In this document: in pieces, positions 1-8,922 of the stretch
Position numbering within the stretch: the stretch's first letter is position 1
How the letters are laid out: each line of letters opens with the position of its first letter
Assembly (NCBI RefSeq): GCF_003369795.1
Contig: NZ_CP026730.1
Span: 7,245,001-7,309,000, forward strand
Length of the DNA stretch: 64,000 nt
Source: Streptomyces sp. CB09001
GTDB taxonomy: Bacteria > Actinomycetota > Actinomycetes > Streptomycetales > Streptomycetaceae
Direction: 5' to 3'
Program-made: the position numbers and the translations under genes
The notes under the pieces: generated by a model
Seen by the model: only the letters and a program-made list of their open reading frames with translations
Told to the model about the DNA's origin: nothing
Database searches by the model: none

Positions 1-1
1 C

Positions 2-787
2 GAGGACGACACCCGCTGGGCCTACGGCACCGGCTTCGAGGACCCGCTGCACGGCGTCGACACCACCGTCCCCGAGGGCGTCGACGCCGCGGCGCTGGCC
101 GCCGAGTGCCTCGCGCTCGCCGACGACGCCCTGGTCGGCGCCCAGCGGCTCGCCGAGTGGGTCACCCGCGCGCCCGAGCTGGAGGAGGAGGTGGCGCTGG
201 CCAACATCGGCCTCGACCTCCTCGGACAGGCCCGCCTGCTCTACTCGCGCGCAGGCCAGGCCGACGGCACCGGCCGCGGCGAGGACGCCTACGCCTACTT
301 CCGCGACGCCGGCGACTTCCGCAACGTCCGCCTGGCCGAACTCCCGGGCGGCGACTTCGCGTTCGCCGTCGTGCGGCTGCTGGTGCTCTCCAGCTGGCGC
401 CTGGCCCACTTCCGGCGGCTGGAGACACACCCCGACCCGGTGCTCGCGGCGGTCGCCGCCAAGGGCGTCAAGGAGCTGACCTACCACCGGCAGTACGCCG
501 CCGAGTGGTGCGTGCGCCTGGGCGACGGCACCGACGAGTCGCACCGCAGGATGCGCGCCGCACTGGACGAGGTCGCCCCGTACCTGGGTGAGCTGCACAC
601 GGCGTACGACGTCCGGGACGAGGTCGCCGACGACCTGCGCCAGGTCACGGAGGCGGCCGGGCTGCCCCTGCCCGTGTACCGGCCGCTGCCCGGCTCGGGC
701 CGGGCCGGCGAGCACACCGAACACCTGGCGCCGCTCCTGACCGAGCTGCAGGGCGTCGCCCGCGCCCACCCGGAGGCGACATGGTGA
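2..787 (+). CDS. paaC: Phenylacetyl-CoA epoxidase structural subunit PaaC (5' end missing)
   Basis: The reading frame is open from base 2, so the N-terminus lies outside the window. The visible part begins with a stretch around DDTRWAYGTGF and continues into the ferritin-like helices typical of PaaC (ELEEEVALANIGLDLLGQAR, later KELTYHRQYAAEW). PaaC is the non-catalytic partner of PaaA in the multicomponent monooxygenase that epoxidises phenylacetyl-CoA. The gene ends inside the paaD start (ATGGTGA, 7 bases shared), which implies translational coupling in a paa operon whose upstream genes are not visible. The assignment is secure from sequence and from the following paaD and paaE. Confidence 0.93.
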   Translation, partial: EDDTRWAYGTGFEDPLHGVDTTVPEGVDAAALAAECLALADDALVGAQRLAEWVTRAPELEEEVALANIGLDLLGQARLLYSRAGQADGTGRGEDAYAYFRDAGDFRNVRLAELPGGDFAFAVVRLLVLSSWRLAHFRRLETHPDPVLAAVAAKGVKELTYHRQYAAEWCVRLGDGTDESHRRMRAALDEVAPYLGELHTAYDVRDEVADDLRQVTEAAGLPLPVYRPLPGSGRAGEHTEHLAPLLTELQGVARAHPEATW

Positions 788-1296
788 CCCGGGACCCCGC
801 CCTCCTGGACGCCCGCCGCGCCCGGCACGTCGCCGAGCAGGTGGCCGACCCCGAGCTGCCCATGCTGACCCTCGCCGACCTCGGCGTCCTGCGCGACGTC
901 GAGGTGGAAGGGGACGGCACCGTGGTCGCCAGCCTGACCCCCACCTACTCGGGCTGCCCGGCCATGGCCGAGATGCGGGCGGACGTCGCCGCTCGGCTGC
1001 GCGCGGCGGGCTACCCGCGCGTGGAGATCCGCACCGTCCTGGACCCGCCCTGGACCAGCGACTGGATCACCGAGTCCGGCCGCGGCAAGCTCGCCGAGCA
1101 CGGGATCGCCCCGCCCGGCGCCGCGCCCCGCGGCCCGGTCTCCCTGGTGCTGTCGCCCACCCGGCCCGCGGTGCCCTGCCCCCGCTGCGGCTCGGCGGAC
1201 ACCGAGGAGACCTCCCGCTTCGCCGCCACGTCCTGCAAGGCGCTGTGGCGCTGCCGGGCCTGCCGCGAGCCGTTCGAGTACGTCAAGGAGATCTGA
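781..1296 (+). CDS. paaD: Phenylacetyl-CoA epoxidase subunit PaaD (MIP18-type Fe-S maturation protein)
   Basis: A 171-residue protein. The N-terminal half is a MIP18/DUF59 domain (DPELPMLTLADLGVLRDV, then YSGCPAM with its conserved Cys). The C-terminal third is a zinc ribbon, CPRCGS followed about 25 residues later by CRAC. In the paa system PaaD is thought to help mature the iron centres of the oxygenase rather than catalyse the reaction. The start overlaps the paaC stop, and its TGA shares one base with the paaE ATG, so the three genes are tightly coupled. Length and domain order are normal for the family. Confidence 0.95.
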   Translation: MVTRDPALLDARRARHVAEQVADPELPMLTLADLGVLRDVEVEGDGTVVASLTPTYSGCPAMAEMRADVAARLRAAGYPRVEIRTVLDPPWTSDWITESGRGKLAEHGIAPPGAAPRGPVSLVLSPTRPAVPCPRCGSADTEETSRFAATSCKALWRCRACREPFEYVKEI

Positions 1297-2402
1297 TGGC
1301 CCCGACCGCCCCCGTCCCGGCGGCCCCGGTGCGTACCCGCCGCCGGCCCGCCTTCCACCGTCTGCGCGTCGCGGCCGTCGAGCGGCTGTGCGCGGACGCG
1401 GCGGCCGTGAGTTTCGAGATCCCCGACGAGCTGGCCGGGGAGTTCGTCTTCGCGCCCGGTCAGTCACTCACCCTGCGGCGCGAGGTGGACGGCCGGGACG
1501 AGCGCCGCTCGTACTCGATCTGCGCACCGGCCGGCTCGGCGCCGCGCATCGGGGTCCGGGTGGTGCCGGGCGGACTGTTCTCGGCGTGGCTGGTCGACGA
1601 GGTGCGGCCGGGCGACACCGTCGAGGTGATGGCGCCCACCGGCCTCTTCACGCCCGACCTGACCACCCCCGGCCACCATGTACTGATCGCGGCCGGTTCG
1701 GGCATCACGCCGATGGTGTCCATCGCCGAGTCGGTGCTCGCCGCCGACGACCGCTCCACCGTCACCCTCTTCTACGGCAACCGCCGCACCGACACGGTGA
1801 TGTTCGCCGACCAGCTCGCCGACCTGAAGGACCTCCACCCGACCCGCTTCCACCTCGCCCACGTGCTCTCCCGCGAGCCCCGCGAGGCCGAGGTGCTCTC
1901 CGGACGCCTGGACGCGGGACGGCTCTCGGCGCTCATCGGCTCGCTGCTGGACGCGGAGAGCACGGACCACTGGTGGCTGTGCGGACCGCAGGGCATGGTC
2001 GCCGACGCCCAACAGGTCCTGACCGGCCTCGGCGTCCCGGCCGACCGCGTCCACCGGGAACTGTTCTACGCAGACGACGAACCCGTACGGGAGGTGCGCC
2101 ACGAGGAGAGCGGCCCCGAAGGACCCGTCAGCGAGGTCACCATCACCCTGGACGGCCGCTCGACGACCTCCTCGCTCTCCCGGGAGCGGTCGGTGCTCGA
2201 CGGGGCCCAGCAGACCCGCCCCGACCTGCCCTTCGCCTGCAAGGGCGGGGTCTGCGGAACCTGCCGGGCCCTGGTCACCGACGGCAGTGTCGACATGCGC
2301 CGCAACTACGCGCTCGAAACCGCCGAGGTCGACGCCGGTTACGTCCTGACCTGCCAGTCGTACCCGGTCTCGGAGAAGCTGACCGTGGACTACGACAGCT
2401 GA
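1296..2402 (+). CDS. paaE: Phenylacetyl-CoA epoxidase reductase subunit PaaE
   Basis: A 368-residue ferredoxin-NADP reductase-type protein that passes electrons from NADPH to the PaaAC oxygenase. It has an FAD-binding RRSYSICAP motif, a nucleotide-binding GSGITPM motif, and a C-terminal plant-type 2Fe-2S domain with CKGGVCGTC plus a downstream Cys (LTCQS). The ATG at 1296 is chosen because it overlaps the paaD stop (TGATG); a start at 1245 would run 17 codons back into paaD. It is the last gene of the visible paa operon, which meets a convergent gene 22 bases after its stop. Confidence 0.95.
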   Translation: MAPTAPVPAAPVRTRRRPAFHRLRVAAVERLCADAAAVSFEIPDELAGEFVFAPGQSLTLRREVDGRDERRSYSICAPAGSAPRIGVRVVPGGLFSAWLVDEVRPGDTVEVMAPTGLFTPDLTTPGHHVLIAAGSGITPMVSIAESVLAADDRSTVTLFYGNRRTDTVMFADQLADLKDLHPTRFHLAHVLSREPREAEVLSGRLDAGRLSALIGSLLDAESTDHWWLCGPQGMVADAQQVLTGLGVPADRVHRELFYADDEPVREVRHEESGPEGPVSEVTITLDGRSTTSSLSRERSVLDGAQQTRPDLPFACKGGVCGTCRALVTDGSVDMRRNYALETAEVDAGYVLTCQSYPVSEKLTVDYDS

Positions 2403-2424
2403 CAGGACGTCGCCCCTGGTCCGC

Positions 2425-3642
2425 TCAGGCGGGGTTGTCGCCGTGGGTGAGGGTCTCCCAGGCGACGAAGAGGTTGTTCGTGCCGGAGGGGCGGGTGCGT
2501 TCGGTCAGGGCCTGGGTGTTGGTCATGGCGAACCCGAGGCGGTTGTGCAGGGCGTTGTAGCCGACCTCGGTCACGGGGCCCAGGCCGAGGTCCACCTCGC
2601 CCCCGCACAACCAGCTCGGGACAGCGGCGCCCTGCTGGTACTTGGCCTGGAAGCCGAGCGCGTGCCGCAGCCGCTCGCCGACGTCGGTGCCGTAGAGGTC
2701 CTGCCCCTGGATCCGGCTGGTCTCGGCGACGTGCGAGATGGACGAGATGCCGTACCCGGTGTGGGTGAAGTCCCGGCAGGTCTCCTGGGTGAGGCCGGTG
2801 ACGAAGGTGGACTGGCCCTGCCAGTACTTGACGATCTTGTCCCGGGTGTCGAGGTGCTGGCTCGGCACGGTCTTCGGCAGGTCTCCGTCGGAGTTCAGGT
2901 ACACGTACGCGGCCGTGCGGGTGCGGAACCTGGCCATGGCCTTGTCGTAGGAGGCCCGGTCCTCCAGGAAGACGGAGATGCCGACGGCGGCCTCCGTCAT
3001 CGTCAGCTCCCAGTTGCCGTTGGAGTTGGAGCCGTTGATGATCTCGGGCAGGTAGACGTCGCGGAGCATGGTGGCGAAGCGGCCGGAGTTCGTCCAGGCG
3101 CCGCCGTACGTGTACTTGATGATCTCGGCGGCCTTGGGCCAGGACGACCCGGCCCACCCGGTCTGCAGCGGCGCGTTGCTGTTGGTGTGGTCCCGGAGCA
3201 CGGCCGACCAGGCGTCCATCAGCTCGATGGACTTGCGGGCGTACCTCTCGTCCCGGGTGAAGTACCAGGCCAGCGCGTTGGTGTAGGCCGCGATCGCGTC
3301 CTCGCGCTCGTCGGTGCAGCCGTAGTTCGGGTTGGAGTAGGACCCGCACTCCACCACTGCGCGGGGTTTCGGGACGCGGTTCGGGTCGGCGTACCTGCTC
3401 GCCGTCATCTGGTCGAAGGCGCCCTTCCAGGGCTGGGCCCCGGCGTCGACCTTGGCGCGGACGAAGTCGAGTTGACCCTGGGAGACGGTGACTCCGGGGT
3501 GCGTGAACGCGGCCGGTGCGGCGTCCGCGCGGGGGGTGGCCGAGCCGGGTCCGGTCAGCAGGGCGCCGGTGAGTGCCGCCGTGAGGGTGGCGAGGAGGAC
3601 GGAGCGGGATCTCCGGTGACGGCGCGGGGGAGCAGAGGACAT
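2425..3642 (-). CDS. Secreted alginate-lyase-like polysaccharide lyase
   Basis: A 405-residue protein with an N-terminal twin-basic segment, a hydrophobic stretch and an Ala-rich cleavage region (residues about 1-45), so it is probably exported. The body looks like an (alpha/alpha) toroid of the alginate lyase superfamily (PF05426-like), with NSNGNWELTMTEAAVG in the middle and a Tyr/His-rich HTGYGISSISHVAE segment that could hold catalytic residues. The substrate (alginate, glucuronan or another uronan) cannot be read from sequence. The start at ATG 3642 is preferred over an upstream extension because the signal peptide then lies at the N-terminus. It stands alone, with no neighbouring uronate catabolism genes. 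Confidence 0.75.
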   Translation of the reverse strand: MSSAPPRRHRRSRSVLLATLTAALTGALLTGPGSATPRADAAPAAFTHPGVTVSQGQLDFVRAKVDAGAQPWKGAFDQMTASRYADPNRVPKPRAVVECGSYSNPNYGCTDEREDAIAAYTNALAWYFTRDERYARKSIELMDAWSAVLRDHTNSNAPLQTGWAGSSWPKAAEIIKYTYGGAWTNSGRFATMLRDVYLPEIINGSNSNGNWELTMTEAAVGISVFLEDRASYDKAMARFRTRTAAYVYLNSDGDLPKTVPSQHLDTRDKIVKYWQGQSTFVTGLTQETCRDFTHTGYGISSISHVAETSRIQGQDLYGTDVGERLRHALGFQAKYQQGAAVPSWLCGGEVDLGLGPVTEVGYNALHNRLGFAMTNTQALTERTRPSGTNNLFVAWETLTHGDNPA

Positions 3643-3668
3643 GTGGGGGGTCCATCCGTTCGAGTATG

Positions 3669-3694
3669 TGAACGTTGAGTGCTGTTCTGAACGT
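3669..3694. promoter_or_regulatory. Direct repeat TGAACGT x2 upstream of lyase gene
   Basis: The heptamer TGAACGT occurs at 3669-3675 and again at 3688-3694, a 19-base period, within the 5' region of the secreted lyase gene. Direct repeats near two helical turns apart can be activator sites. No clear -35/-10 pair was found next to them, so the role is inference. Confidence 0.25.
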
Positions 3695-3898
3695 CCGACT
3701 GGGCGGTGACGATAGGTAGAGACCAATGGGGCGTCAAGAGGCCACGCAGGAAAGCACGGAGTTCCGGGCGGGCGGGGCTCGGCGAACACTATGAACGCAA
3801 CGGCCGAAGGGGTGGCTCCGGATCCGGGGGATTCCTAACATCCCGGCTCGCAGCGCAACTTCGCGCCGGCCCGCAGCAGCACGTACAGGAGCCGCACC

Positions 3899-5377
3899 TT
3901 GACCACACCCCCCGCTCCCGCGCACGACACCCGGCCCACACACCGCAGAAGCCGCCCGGCGGTGGTGGCCGCCGCGCTCGCCGCCGTCTTCCTCGGCACC
4001 CTCGGCAACGTCTCCGCCGCCCCCGCCCGGGCGGCCGGACAGCCGTCGGCCGGACAGCCGTCGGCCGCCGACTGCCCGCCCGCCCTCGCCGAGAAGGCCA
4101 CCTGCTACACCGGCCGGGAGGCCGACGGCGCCTACTACACGATGGCCGTGCCCCACCGCTGGAACGGCTCCCTGGTCGTGCACGCGCACGGCGGCCCCGA
4201 CCTCGGCGACGCCTCGGACCCCGCCCGCAGCACCGAGGACCTGGAGCGCTGGGCGGTGATGGTCGACCAGGGGTACGCCTGGGCCGGCTCCTCCTACCGG
4301 CGCGGCGGCTACGGGGCCCGCATGGCGGCCGCCGACACCGAGAGCGTGCGCCGCCTGTTCACCGACCGGTTCGGCCGGCCGGAACACACCTACCTGCACG
4401 GCCAGTCCTGGGGCGGGAACGTCGCCGCGAAGGTCGCCGAGACCTACGGCCGGCAACCCGGCGCCTACGACGGGGTGCTGCTGACCAACGGCGTGCTCGG
4501 CGGCGGTTCGCGCGGCTACGACTACCGCGTGGACCTGCGGGTGGTCTACCAGTACTACTGCCACAACCACCCGCGCCCCACCGAGCCGCAGTACCCCCTG
4601 TGGCAGGGGCTGCGCCCCGGCTCCACCATGACCACCGCGGGCCTGCGCGCCCGGCTCCAGGAGTGCACGGGCTACGCCTCGGACCCGGCGGACCGCACCG
4701 CGGCGCAGCAGCGCAACCTCGACGACATCCTCGCCGTCACCGGCATCCCCGAGCGCACCCTGGAGTCCCATCTCCGGTTCGCCACCTTCACGTTCCGGGA
4801 CATCGTGAGCAACCGGCTGGACGGGCGGAACCCCTGGAGCAACCGCGGAGTGCGCTACTCGGGCTCGCACGACGACAAGGCGCTCAACGCGGGCGTCGAG
4901 CGCTTCTCGGCCGACCCCGCCGCACGCCGCGACCTGTCCTGGGACAGCGACCTCACCGGCCAGGTCTCCCTCCCCGTTCTCACCCTGCACGCCATCGACG
5001 ACCCGACCGCGTTCGTGGAGCACGAGGCGGCCTACCGTGCCACGCTCCGGGGCGCCGGCCGGGACCGGAACCTCGTCCAGACCTTCACGCGGGAACACGA
5101 GCACAGCTCGCTGAGCGACTCCGAGTACGCGGGCTCCCTGGCCGCACTGGACTCCTGGGTGCGCACCGGCCGCAGGCCGAGCCCGCGCTCGATCGCCGAC
5201 TCCTGCGCCGTCTTCGACGCGAGGTACGGCGAGGGCTGCTTCTACGACCCCGGCTTCCACCCGTCGCCGTACGCCTCCCGGGTGCGGCCCCGGCCGGGCT
5301 CTCTCGCCTGGCCCGCCATGACGGCCGCGCAGGAGCGGGCGTGGAGCAGGATCGAGGGCGTGGGGATCGCGCCGTAG
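3899..5377 (+). CDS. Secreted alpha/beta-hydrolase
   Basis: A 492-residue protein with an export signal (RRSRPAVVAAALAAVFLGTLG, then an Ala-rich site). It has an alpha/beta-hydrolase core: nucleophile elbow GQSWGG, oxyanion-type HAHGGP, an acid candidate in LHAIDDPTAF and a His candidate in the HEHSSLSDSE segment. Four or more Cys in the mature part suggest disulfides. The start is TTG at 3899, supported by AGGAG at 3887-3891 with a 7-base spacer. The closest broad class is secreted esterase or peptidase-like hydrolase; substrate unknown. An in-frame duplication AGQPS-AGQPS follows the signal region. Confidence 0.75.
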   Translation: MTTPPAPAHDTRPTHRRSRPAVVAAALAAVFLGTLGNVSAAPARAAGQPSAGQPSAADCPPALAEKATCYTGREADGAYYTMAVPHRWNGSLVVHAHGGPDLGDASDPARSTEDLERWAVMVDQGYAWAGSSYRRGGYGARMAAADTESVRRLFTDRFGRPEHTYLHGQSWGGNVAAKVAETYGRQPGAYDGVLLTNGVLGGGSRGYDYRVDLRVVYQYYCHNHPRPTEPQYPLWQGLRPGSTMTTAGLRARLQECTGYASDPADRTAAQQRNLDDILAVTGIPERTLESHLRFATFTFRDIVSNRLDGRNPWSNRGVRYSGSHDDKALNAGVERFSADPAARRDLSWDSDLTGQVSLPVLTLHAIDDPTAFVEHEAAYRATLRGAGRDRNLVQTFTREHEHSSLSDSEYAGSLAALDSWVRTGRRPSPRSIADSCAVFDARYGEGCFYDPGFHPSPYASRVRPRPGSLAWPAMTAAQERAWSRIEGVGIAP

Positions 5378-5399
5378 GCCGTGGGACCGCGCCGCTGAC

Positions 5400-6317
5400 C
5401 TAGCGGTCCTCCGCCTCCGTCAGCACCGCCCGGATCACGTGCCGGGCGTTGCCCGCCATCGCGGGGTTGGTCTTCCGGTAGTACGGCAGGGCGATCAGGG
5501 CCTGGGACAGGGTGCGGCCCCGGCCGCGCCGCCAGGCCGCGTCGTCGACGCCGAGTGCCTCGCGGAAGACCTCCCGCGCGCCGGCCGGCAGCACATTCCA
5601 CGCCGGGAAGAGGTCGCAGGCCGGATCGCCCACCCCCATGCACCCGAAGTCGATCACCGCGGACAGCCTGCCGCCGTCCACCAGCAGGTTGCCCGGCATC
5701 AGGTCCGCGTGCAGCCAACCGGGCGGCCCCTCCCAGACCGGTGCGCGCAGCGCGTCCTGCCACACGGCGGCCAGCGTGTCGCAGTCGACGTCCTCTTCGG
5801 GGAGGGACCGCAGTTCGTCGAGCGCGGCCCGCGTCGGCGCGTCTAGCGTGGCCAGCGGCCCACCGCGGTACGCCTTCGGCGCGTCGGGCAGGGAGAGGCC
5901 GCGCATCGCCGCCACGAAGGCGGCCAGATCCTCCGCCAGCCGCACGGGCTCGGTCAGCGCTCCGGCCTCCGGGTTCTCCCCGGGCAGCCACCGGTAGACC
6001 GACCAGGGCCACGGGTACCCGTCGCCCGGCACCCCTTCCCCGAGCACCTCGGGCACCGCGGTCGGCAGCAGCGGCGACAGCCGCGGCAGCCACGCCCGCT
6101 CCGTCGTCACGTCCGTGACGCCGCCCTCGGTCAGCGGCAGCCGTACGACCATGTCCTCGCCCAGCCGGTACATCGCGTTGACCGTACCGCCGGAGGGGAA
6201 GCGTTCGACGGGCAGGCCCGACCACCGCGGGAACTGCCCCTCGACCAGGCGCCGTACCAGACGGTCGTCGACGCGGCACCGGTCCGGATGCCTCTGCCCT
6301 GAACTCATGGCCCTCAT
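5400..6317 (-). CDS. Aminoglycoside-phosphotransferase-family kinase
   Basis: A 305-residue protein-kinase-like phosphotransferase (APH, PF01636). The catalytic loop is HADLMPGN and the metal-binding motif is the DFG of VIDFGCMG, followed by the family sequence GDPACDLFPAW. The start MRAM at 6317 has AAGGA four bases upstream; an internal ATG at 6308 is less well placed. Members phosphorylate aminoglycosides or many other small hydroxylated substrates, so a resistance role should not be assumed. It is not obviously in an operon; the next minus-strand gene upstream is an exporter 24 bases away. Confidence 0.85.
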   Translation of the reverse strand: MRAMSSGQRHPDRCRVDDRLVRRLVEGQFPRWSGLPVERFPSGGTVNAMYRLGEDMVVRLPLTEGGVTDVTTERAWLPRLSPLLPTAVPEVLGEGVPGDGYPWPWSVYRWLPGENPEAGALTEPVRLAEDLAAFVAAMRGLSLPDAPKAYRGGPLATLDAPTRAALDELRSLPEEDVDCDTLAAVWQDALRAPVWEGPPGWLHADLMPGNLLVDGGRLSAVIDFGCMGVGDPACDLFPAWNVLPAGAREVFREALGVDDAAWRRGRGRTLSQALIALPYYRKTNPAMAGNARHVIRAVLTEAEDR

Positions 6318-6341
6318 CCGATCCTTCGACGCGGACGGCCG

Positions 6342-7532
6342 TCAAACGCTTTCCCGGCCGAGGGCCAGTGCCCCCGCCGCCGCCGTCCCCGCCGCCAACG
6401 TCAGCGTGCCCGGCAGGGACCACGCGGCGAGGGGGCCGGCGACGGCCACGCCCAGGGCGAACGCGGTGATCTTGAGGCTTGCCCCGGTGGTGAAGACCTG
6501 GCCCCGCAGGTGCTCCGGGGCCTCCCGGTGGCGTACCGCGAACAGCGCGGTGAGCTGGGGGCCCTCACCGATGCCGAGGACGAGCACGGCGACCACCAGC
6601 GCCACCGGCCGGCCCGTCGCCGCCAGCGTCAGCGCGACCGCCTGGACCAGGGCGCCCGCCCGGACGACCGTGTCGGGGGCGACGGCGAGCGGGCGCCGTG
6701 CGAGGACGGCGTTGGCCGCCAGGGCGGACACCGCCGCGCCGGAGAACAGCAGGACGCCGCGCCCGGCCGCACCGAGCCACTGTGCGCCGAGGAGCGGGAC
6801 GCAGGCCGCCAGCATGCCCTGGGCGGCGCAGGAGGTCACCGAGGTGAAGGTCGCCCGGGCCAGGAGCGGGCGCCGCAGGACGACCCGGAACCCGGCGGCG
6901 AGGGCGCCCGCCACCGTCCCCGGCCGGGTGTCCCGGTCGGGGACGGTGCGCGCGGGCAGCCGCCACGCGGCGGGCAAGGCCGCCGTGATCAGTGCCGCGG
7001 CAAGTGCGAGGGCCGTGGAGGCTCCCAGCAGCACGGCCGCACCCCCGGTCAGGGCCGGACCCGCCAGGCTCGCCATGCCGAAGGTCATCGCGTCCAGCGC
7101 GTTGGCCCGGGGCAGCCGCGCGTGTGCCGCCACGCGGGGGAGCTGGGCGGTCCAGCCGCCCGACAGGGCCGGGCCCAGCAGCCCCGTGAGCACCGCGAGC
7201 GGGAGGGTGCAGGCCATGGGGAGTCGGCCGAGCCCGGCGAGGATCACCAGCAGCCCCGTCGCGTACAGCGCGAGCGCGCCCGCCAGCAGGCGACCCGGTC
7301 GCCCCGCCCGGTCCAGGAGCGCCCCGAGCAGTGGTCCGCCGACCGCGGCGGAGACCGTGATGCCCGCGAGCAGCGTCGACGCGTCGGTCGTCGAACCGGT
7401 GACGGCGAGGCCCGCCAGCAGCAGCGCCGGTCCGGACATCTCCTCCCCGGCGCGCGCCGCCGTCGCCGCGGTCAAGTAGAGGCGTAGTGAGTAACCCTTC
7501 GGCACCGGGGAGACGTTACGGAGGTAACTCAA
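6342..7532 (-). CDS. MFS transporter (probable exporter)
   Basis: A protein of about 396 residues with roughly 12 hydrophobic segments and MFS loop features (LLGALLDRAGRPGRLL between helices 2 and 3; the repeated-half pattern near the middle). It resembles drug-exporter-like MFS proteins of actinomycetes; substrate unknown. The start is uncertain: TTG at 7532 gives the longest form but has no clear ribosome site, and GTG at 7505 is an alternative. It is divergent from a CGNR zinc-finger gene, with a palindrome in the shared region, suggesting that the CGNR protein controls it. It lies 24 bases upstream of the APH-type kinase on the same strand. Confidence 0.8.
   Translation of the reverse strand: MSYLRNVSPVPKGYSLRLYLTAATAARAGEEMSGPALLLAGLAVTGSTTDASTLLAGITVSAAVGGPLLGALLDRAGRPGRLLAGALALYATGLLVILAGLGRLPMACTLPLAVLTGLLGPALSGGWTAQLPRVAAHARLPRANALDAMTFGMASLAGPALTGGAAVLLGASTALALAAALITAALPAAWRLPARTVPDRDTRPGTVAGALAAGFRVVLRRPLLARATFTSVTSCAAQGMLAACVPLLGAQWLGAAGRGVLLFSGAAVSALAANAVLARRPLAVAPDTVVRAGALVQAVALTLAATGRPVALVVAVLVLGIGEGPQLTALFAVRHREAPEHLRGQVFTTGASLKITAFALGVAVAGPLAAWSLPGTLTLAAGTAAAGALALGRESV
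7515..7528. promoter_or_regulatory. Palindrome GTTAC-N4-GTAAC between divergent MFS and CGNR genes
   Basis: GTTACGGAGGTAAC has perfect 5-base arms around GGAG, and a third GTTAC follows at 7548-7552. It lies at the start of the MFS gene and just upstream of the CGNR gene, the usual position for an operator of a divergent regulator. Operator function is inferred. Confidence 0.4.
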
Positions 7533-7543
7533 AACTCGGCAAT

Positions 7544-8155
7544 ATGCGTTACATTCGGCCGGTGTCCACGCCTCGCGACGCCCACGCCCCCGACGACGAC
7601 TGGTCCACGAGGCACTCCGTGCTGTCCACGGCGCGGCGCACCGCCGCTCTCGTCAACGTGCTCGTCGCGGGCCCTGCCGACGCCGGCGCAGGCCCGGCCC
7701 CCGGCGCGGTCGCCGAGGTGCTGCGCGCCTACGGCGAGAAGGAGCCCATCGACCTCACCGCGCGCGACGTGGAGGGGATGCGCGGAGCCGCCGCCCTGCT
7801 GCGGGACGTCTTCGCGGCGGAGTCCGCCGACGCCGCCGCGCACGTACTGAACCGCCTCCTCGGCGCACATACGGGACGCCTGCGCCTGACGTCCCACGGG
7901 GGCGGAACTCCCTGGCACCCGCACGTCGACCGCGCCGACGACGCGCCGTGGCCCGAATGGTTCCTGGCCTCGTCCTGTCTGGCGCTGACGGTCCTGGTCT
8001 GGGACCGTCAGCGCCCGCCCGGCAGGGTCTGCGTCTCCGCACGCTGCCGGAACGTCTTCATCGCCCGGGGCAGCGGTCCGGAGCGCCGCTACTGCTCACG
8101 TCGCTGCGCGACCCGGGAGCGGGTCGCGGCGCACCGGCGCCGGGCCGAGGGGTGA
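7544..8155 (+). CDS. CGNR zinc-finger protein, probable transcriptional regulator
   Basis: A protein of about 203 residues with an N-terminal ABATE-like region and a C-terminal CGNR zinc finger: CVSARCRNVFIARG then RRYCSRRCATRERVAAHR. The Cys pairs and basic tail fit a DNA-binding family common in Streptomyces. The start is uncertain: ATG 7544 lacks a Shine-Dalgarno site, and GTG 7562 sits 7 bases after a TACATT hexamer and could be leaderless. It is divergent from the MFS exporter gene, so local control is likely. It ends directly against the convergent TerB-like gene. Confidence 0.75.
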   Translation: MRYIRPVSTPRDAHAPDDDWSTRHSVLSTARRTAALVNVLVAGPADAGAGPAPGAVAEVLRAYGEKEPIDLTARDVEGMRGAAALLRDVFAAESADAAAHVLNRLLGAHTGRLRLTSHGGGTPWHPHVDRADDAPWPEWFLASSCLALTVLVWDRQRPPGRVCVSARCRNVFIARGSGPERRYCSRRCATRERVAAHRRRAEG

Positions 8156-8725
8156 TCAGACGCCGAACTCCGAGGGCGGGATGTTCAGCGCGGTGCACGC
8201 CTCGCGGATCGCGTACTGCTCGGACGGCTCGAAGGATCCGTCGGCCCCGGCGACCACCATGCCGGTCTGCACGACCGCACGGGCCTCCGCGGGCTTCTTG
8301 GCGGCCTTGGCGATCACCTGGAGGGCCTCGGCCTTCCCCTGCTCGAAGTTGGCGAGCAGCCGGTCCACGTGCTGGTTGAACCGCTGGCGGAGCTGGTCCG
8401 CCGGGAAGTTCTGCAGCACCTCGTTGGAGACGATCAGCTCCTCCACGCGCTGCCGCTCGGCCGGCTCCACCCGGCCGTCGGCGGCGGCGACCAGTGCGCA
8501 CAGGGCCATGGTGGCGTCCCGGTAGGCGCCGCTCTTGAGCTCGTTCTTGGCCGAGGCGAGCTGGGACTTGAACATCCCGACCAGCTGGGCCTTGGAACCG
8601 CCGGAGGACGAGCCCGGCCTGCCGCCCGTCGAGGGGCCGTGCGATCCCTGCCCGGATCCGCTCGCTCCCCGAGTGCCCTGGGACTGCTGGAAGGTCTTGG
8701 CCTGGTCCTTGATCTTGTCCCACAT
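8156..8725 (-). CDS. TerB-family tellurite-resistance-like protein
   Basis: A 189-residue protein. The N-terminal about 50 residues are low complexity (Gly, Ser, Gln), followed by an all-helical TerB domain (COG3793) with acidic metal-site motifs ALVAAADGRVEPAE and VVAGADGSFEPSE. TerB proteins bind Ca2+ and are linked to envelope stress and tellurite tolerance, but this is a lone copy with no terD or terC gene nearby. The start MWDKIKDQ at 8725 fits family starts; upstream GTG codons at 8731 and 8740 are possible. The promoter region is shared with a divergent gtrA-like gene. Confidence 0.85.
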   Translation of the reverse strand: MWDKIKDQAKTFQQSQGTRGASGSGQGSHGPSTGGRPGSSSGGSKAQLVGMFKSQLASAKNELKSGAYRDATMALCALVAAADGRVEPAERQRVEELIVSNEVLQNFPADQLRQRFNQHVDRLLANFEQGKAEALQVIAKAAKKPAEARAVVQTGMVVAGADGSFEPSEQYAIREACTALNIPPSEFGV

Positions 8726-8854
8726 CGCCACTCGTGCCACCTCGGCTTCTGTCGCTGTGTATCGGTCTGTCCTCGGCCGCTGTTTCCCGCGGTCACCACG
8801 ATGAACGCGTCCGGGAACCACAGGGTTCCCCAAAGGCAAAGAAAAGGCAAAGCA

Positions 8855-8887
8855 CCTGGTGGTGTCGTAGTACGCTGCGCCACCAGG
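8855..8887. promoter_or_regulatory. Inverted repeat CCTGGTGG-N17-CCACCAGG before gtrA-like gene
   Basis: Perfect 8-base arms (8855-8862 and 8880-8887) flank a 17-base loop containing TAGTAC, a possible -10 element. Just upstream (8832-8853) AAGGCAAAG occurs twice with an 11-base period. The repeat could be an operator over the promoter of the plus-strand gene or an mRNA hairpin; the sequence does not decide. Confidence 0.35.
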
Positions 8888-8922
8888 GAGTTGTCGGTCG
8901 GTCGACGGGGTCGGGGGCGCAC

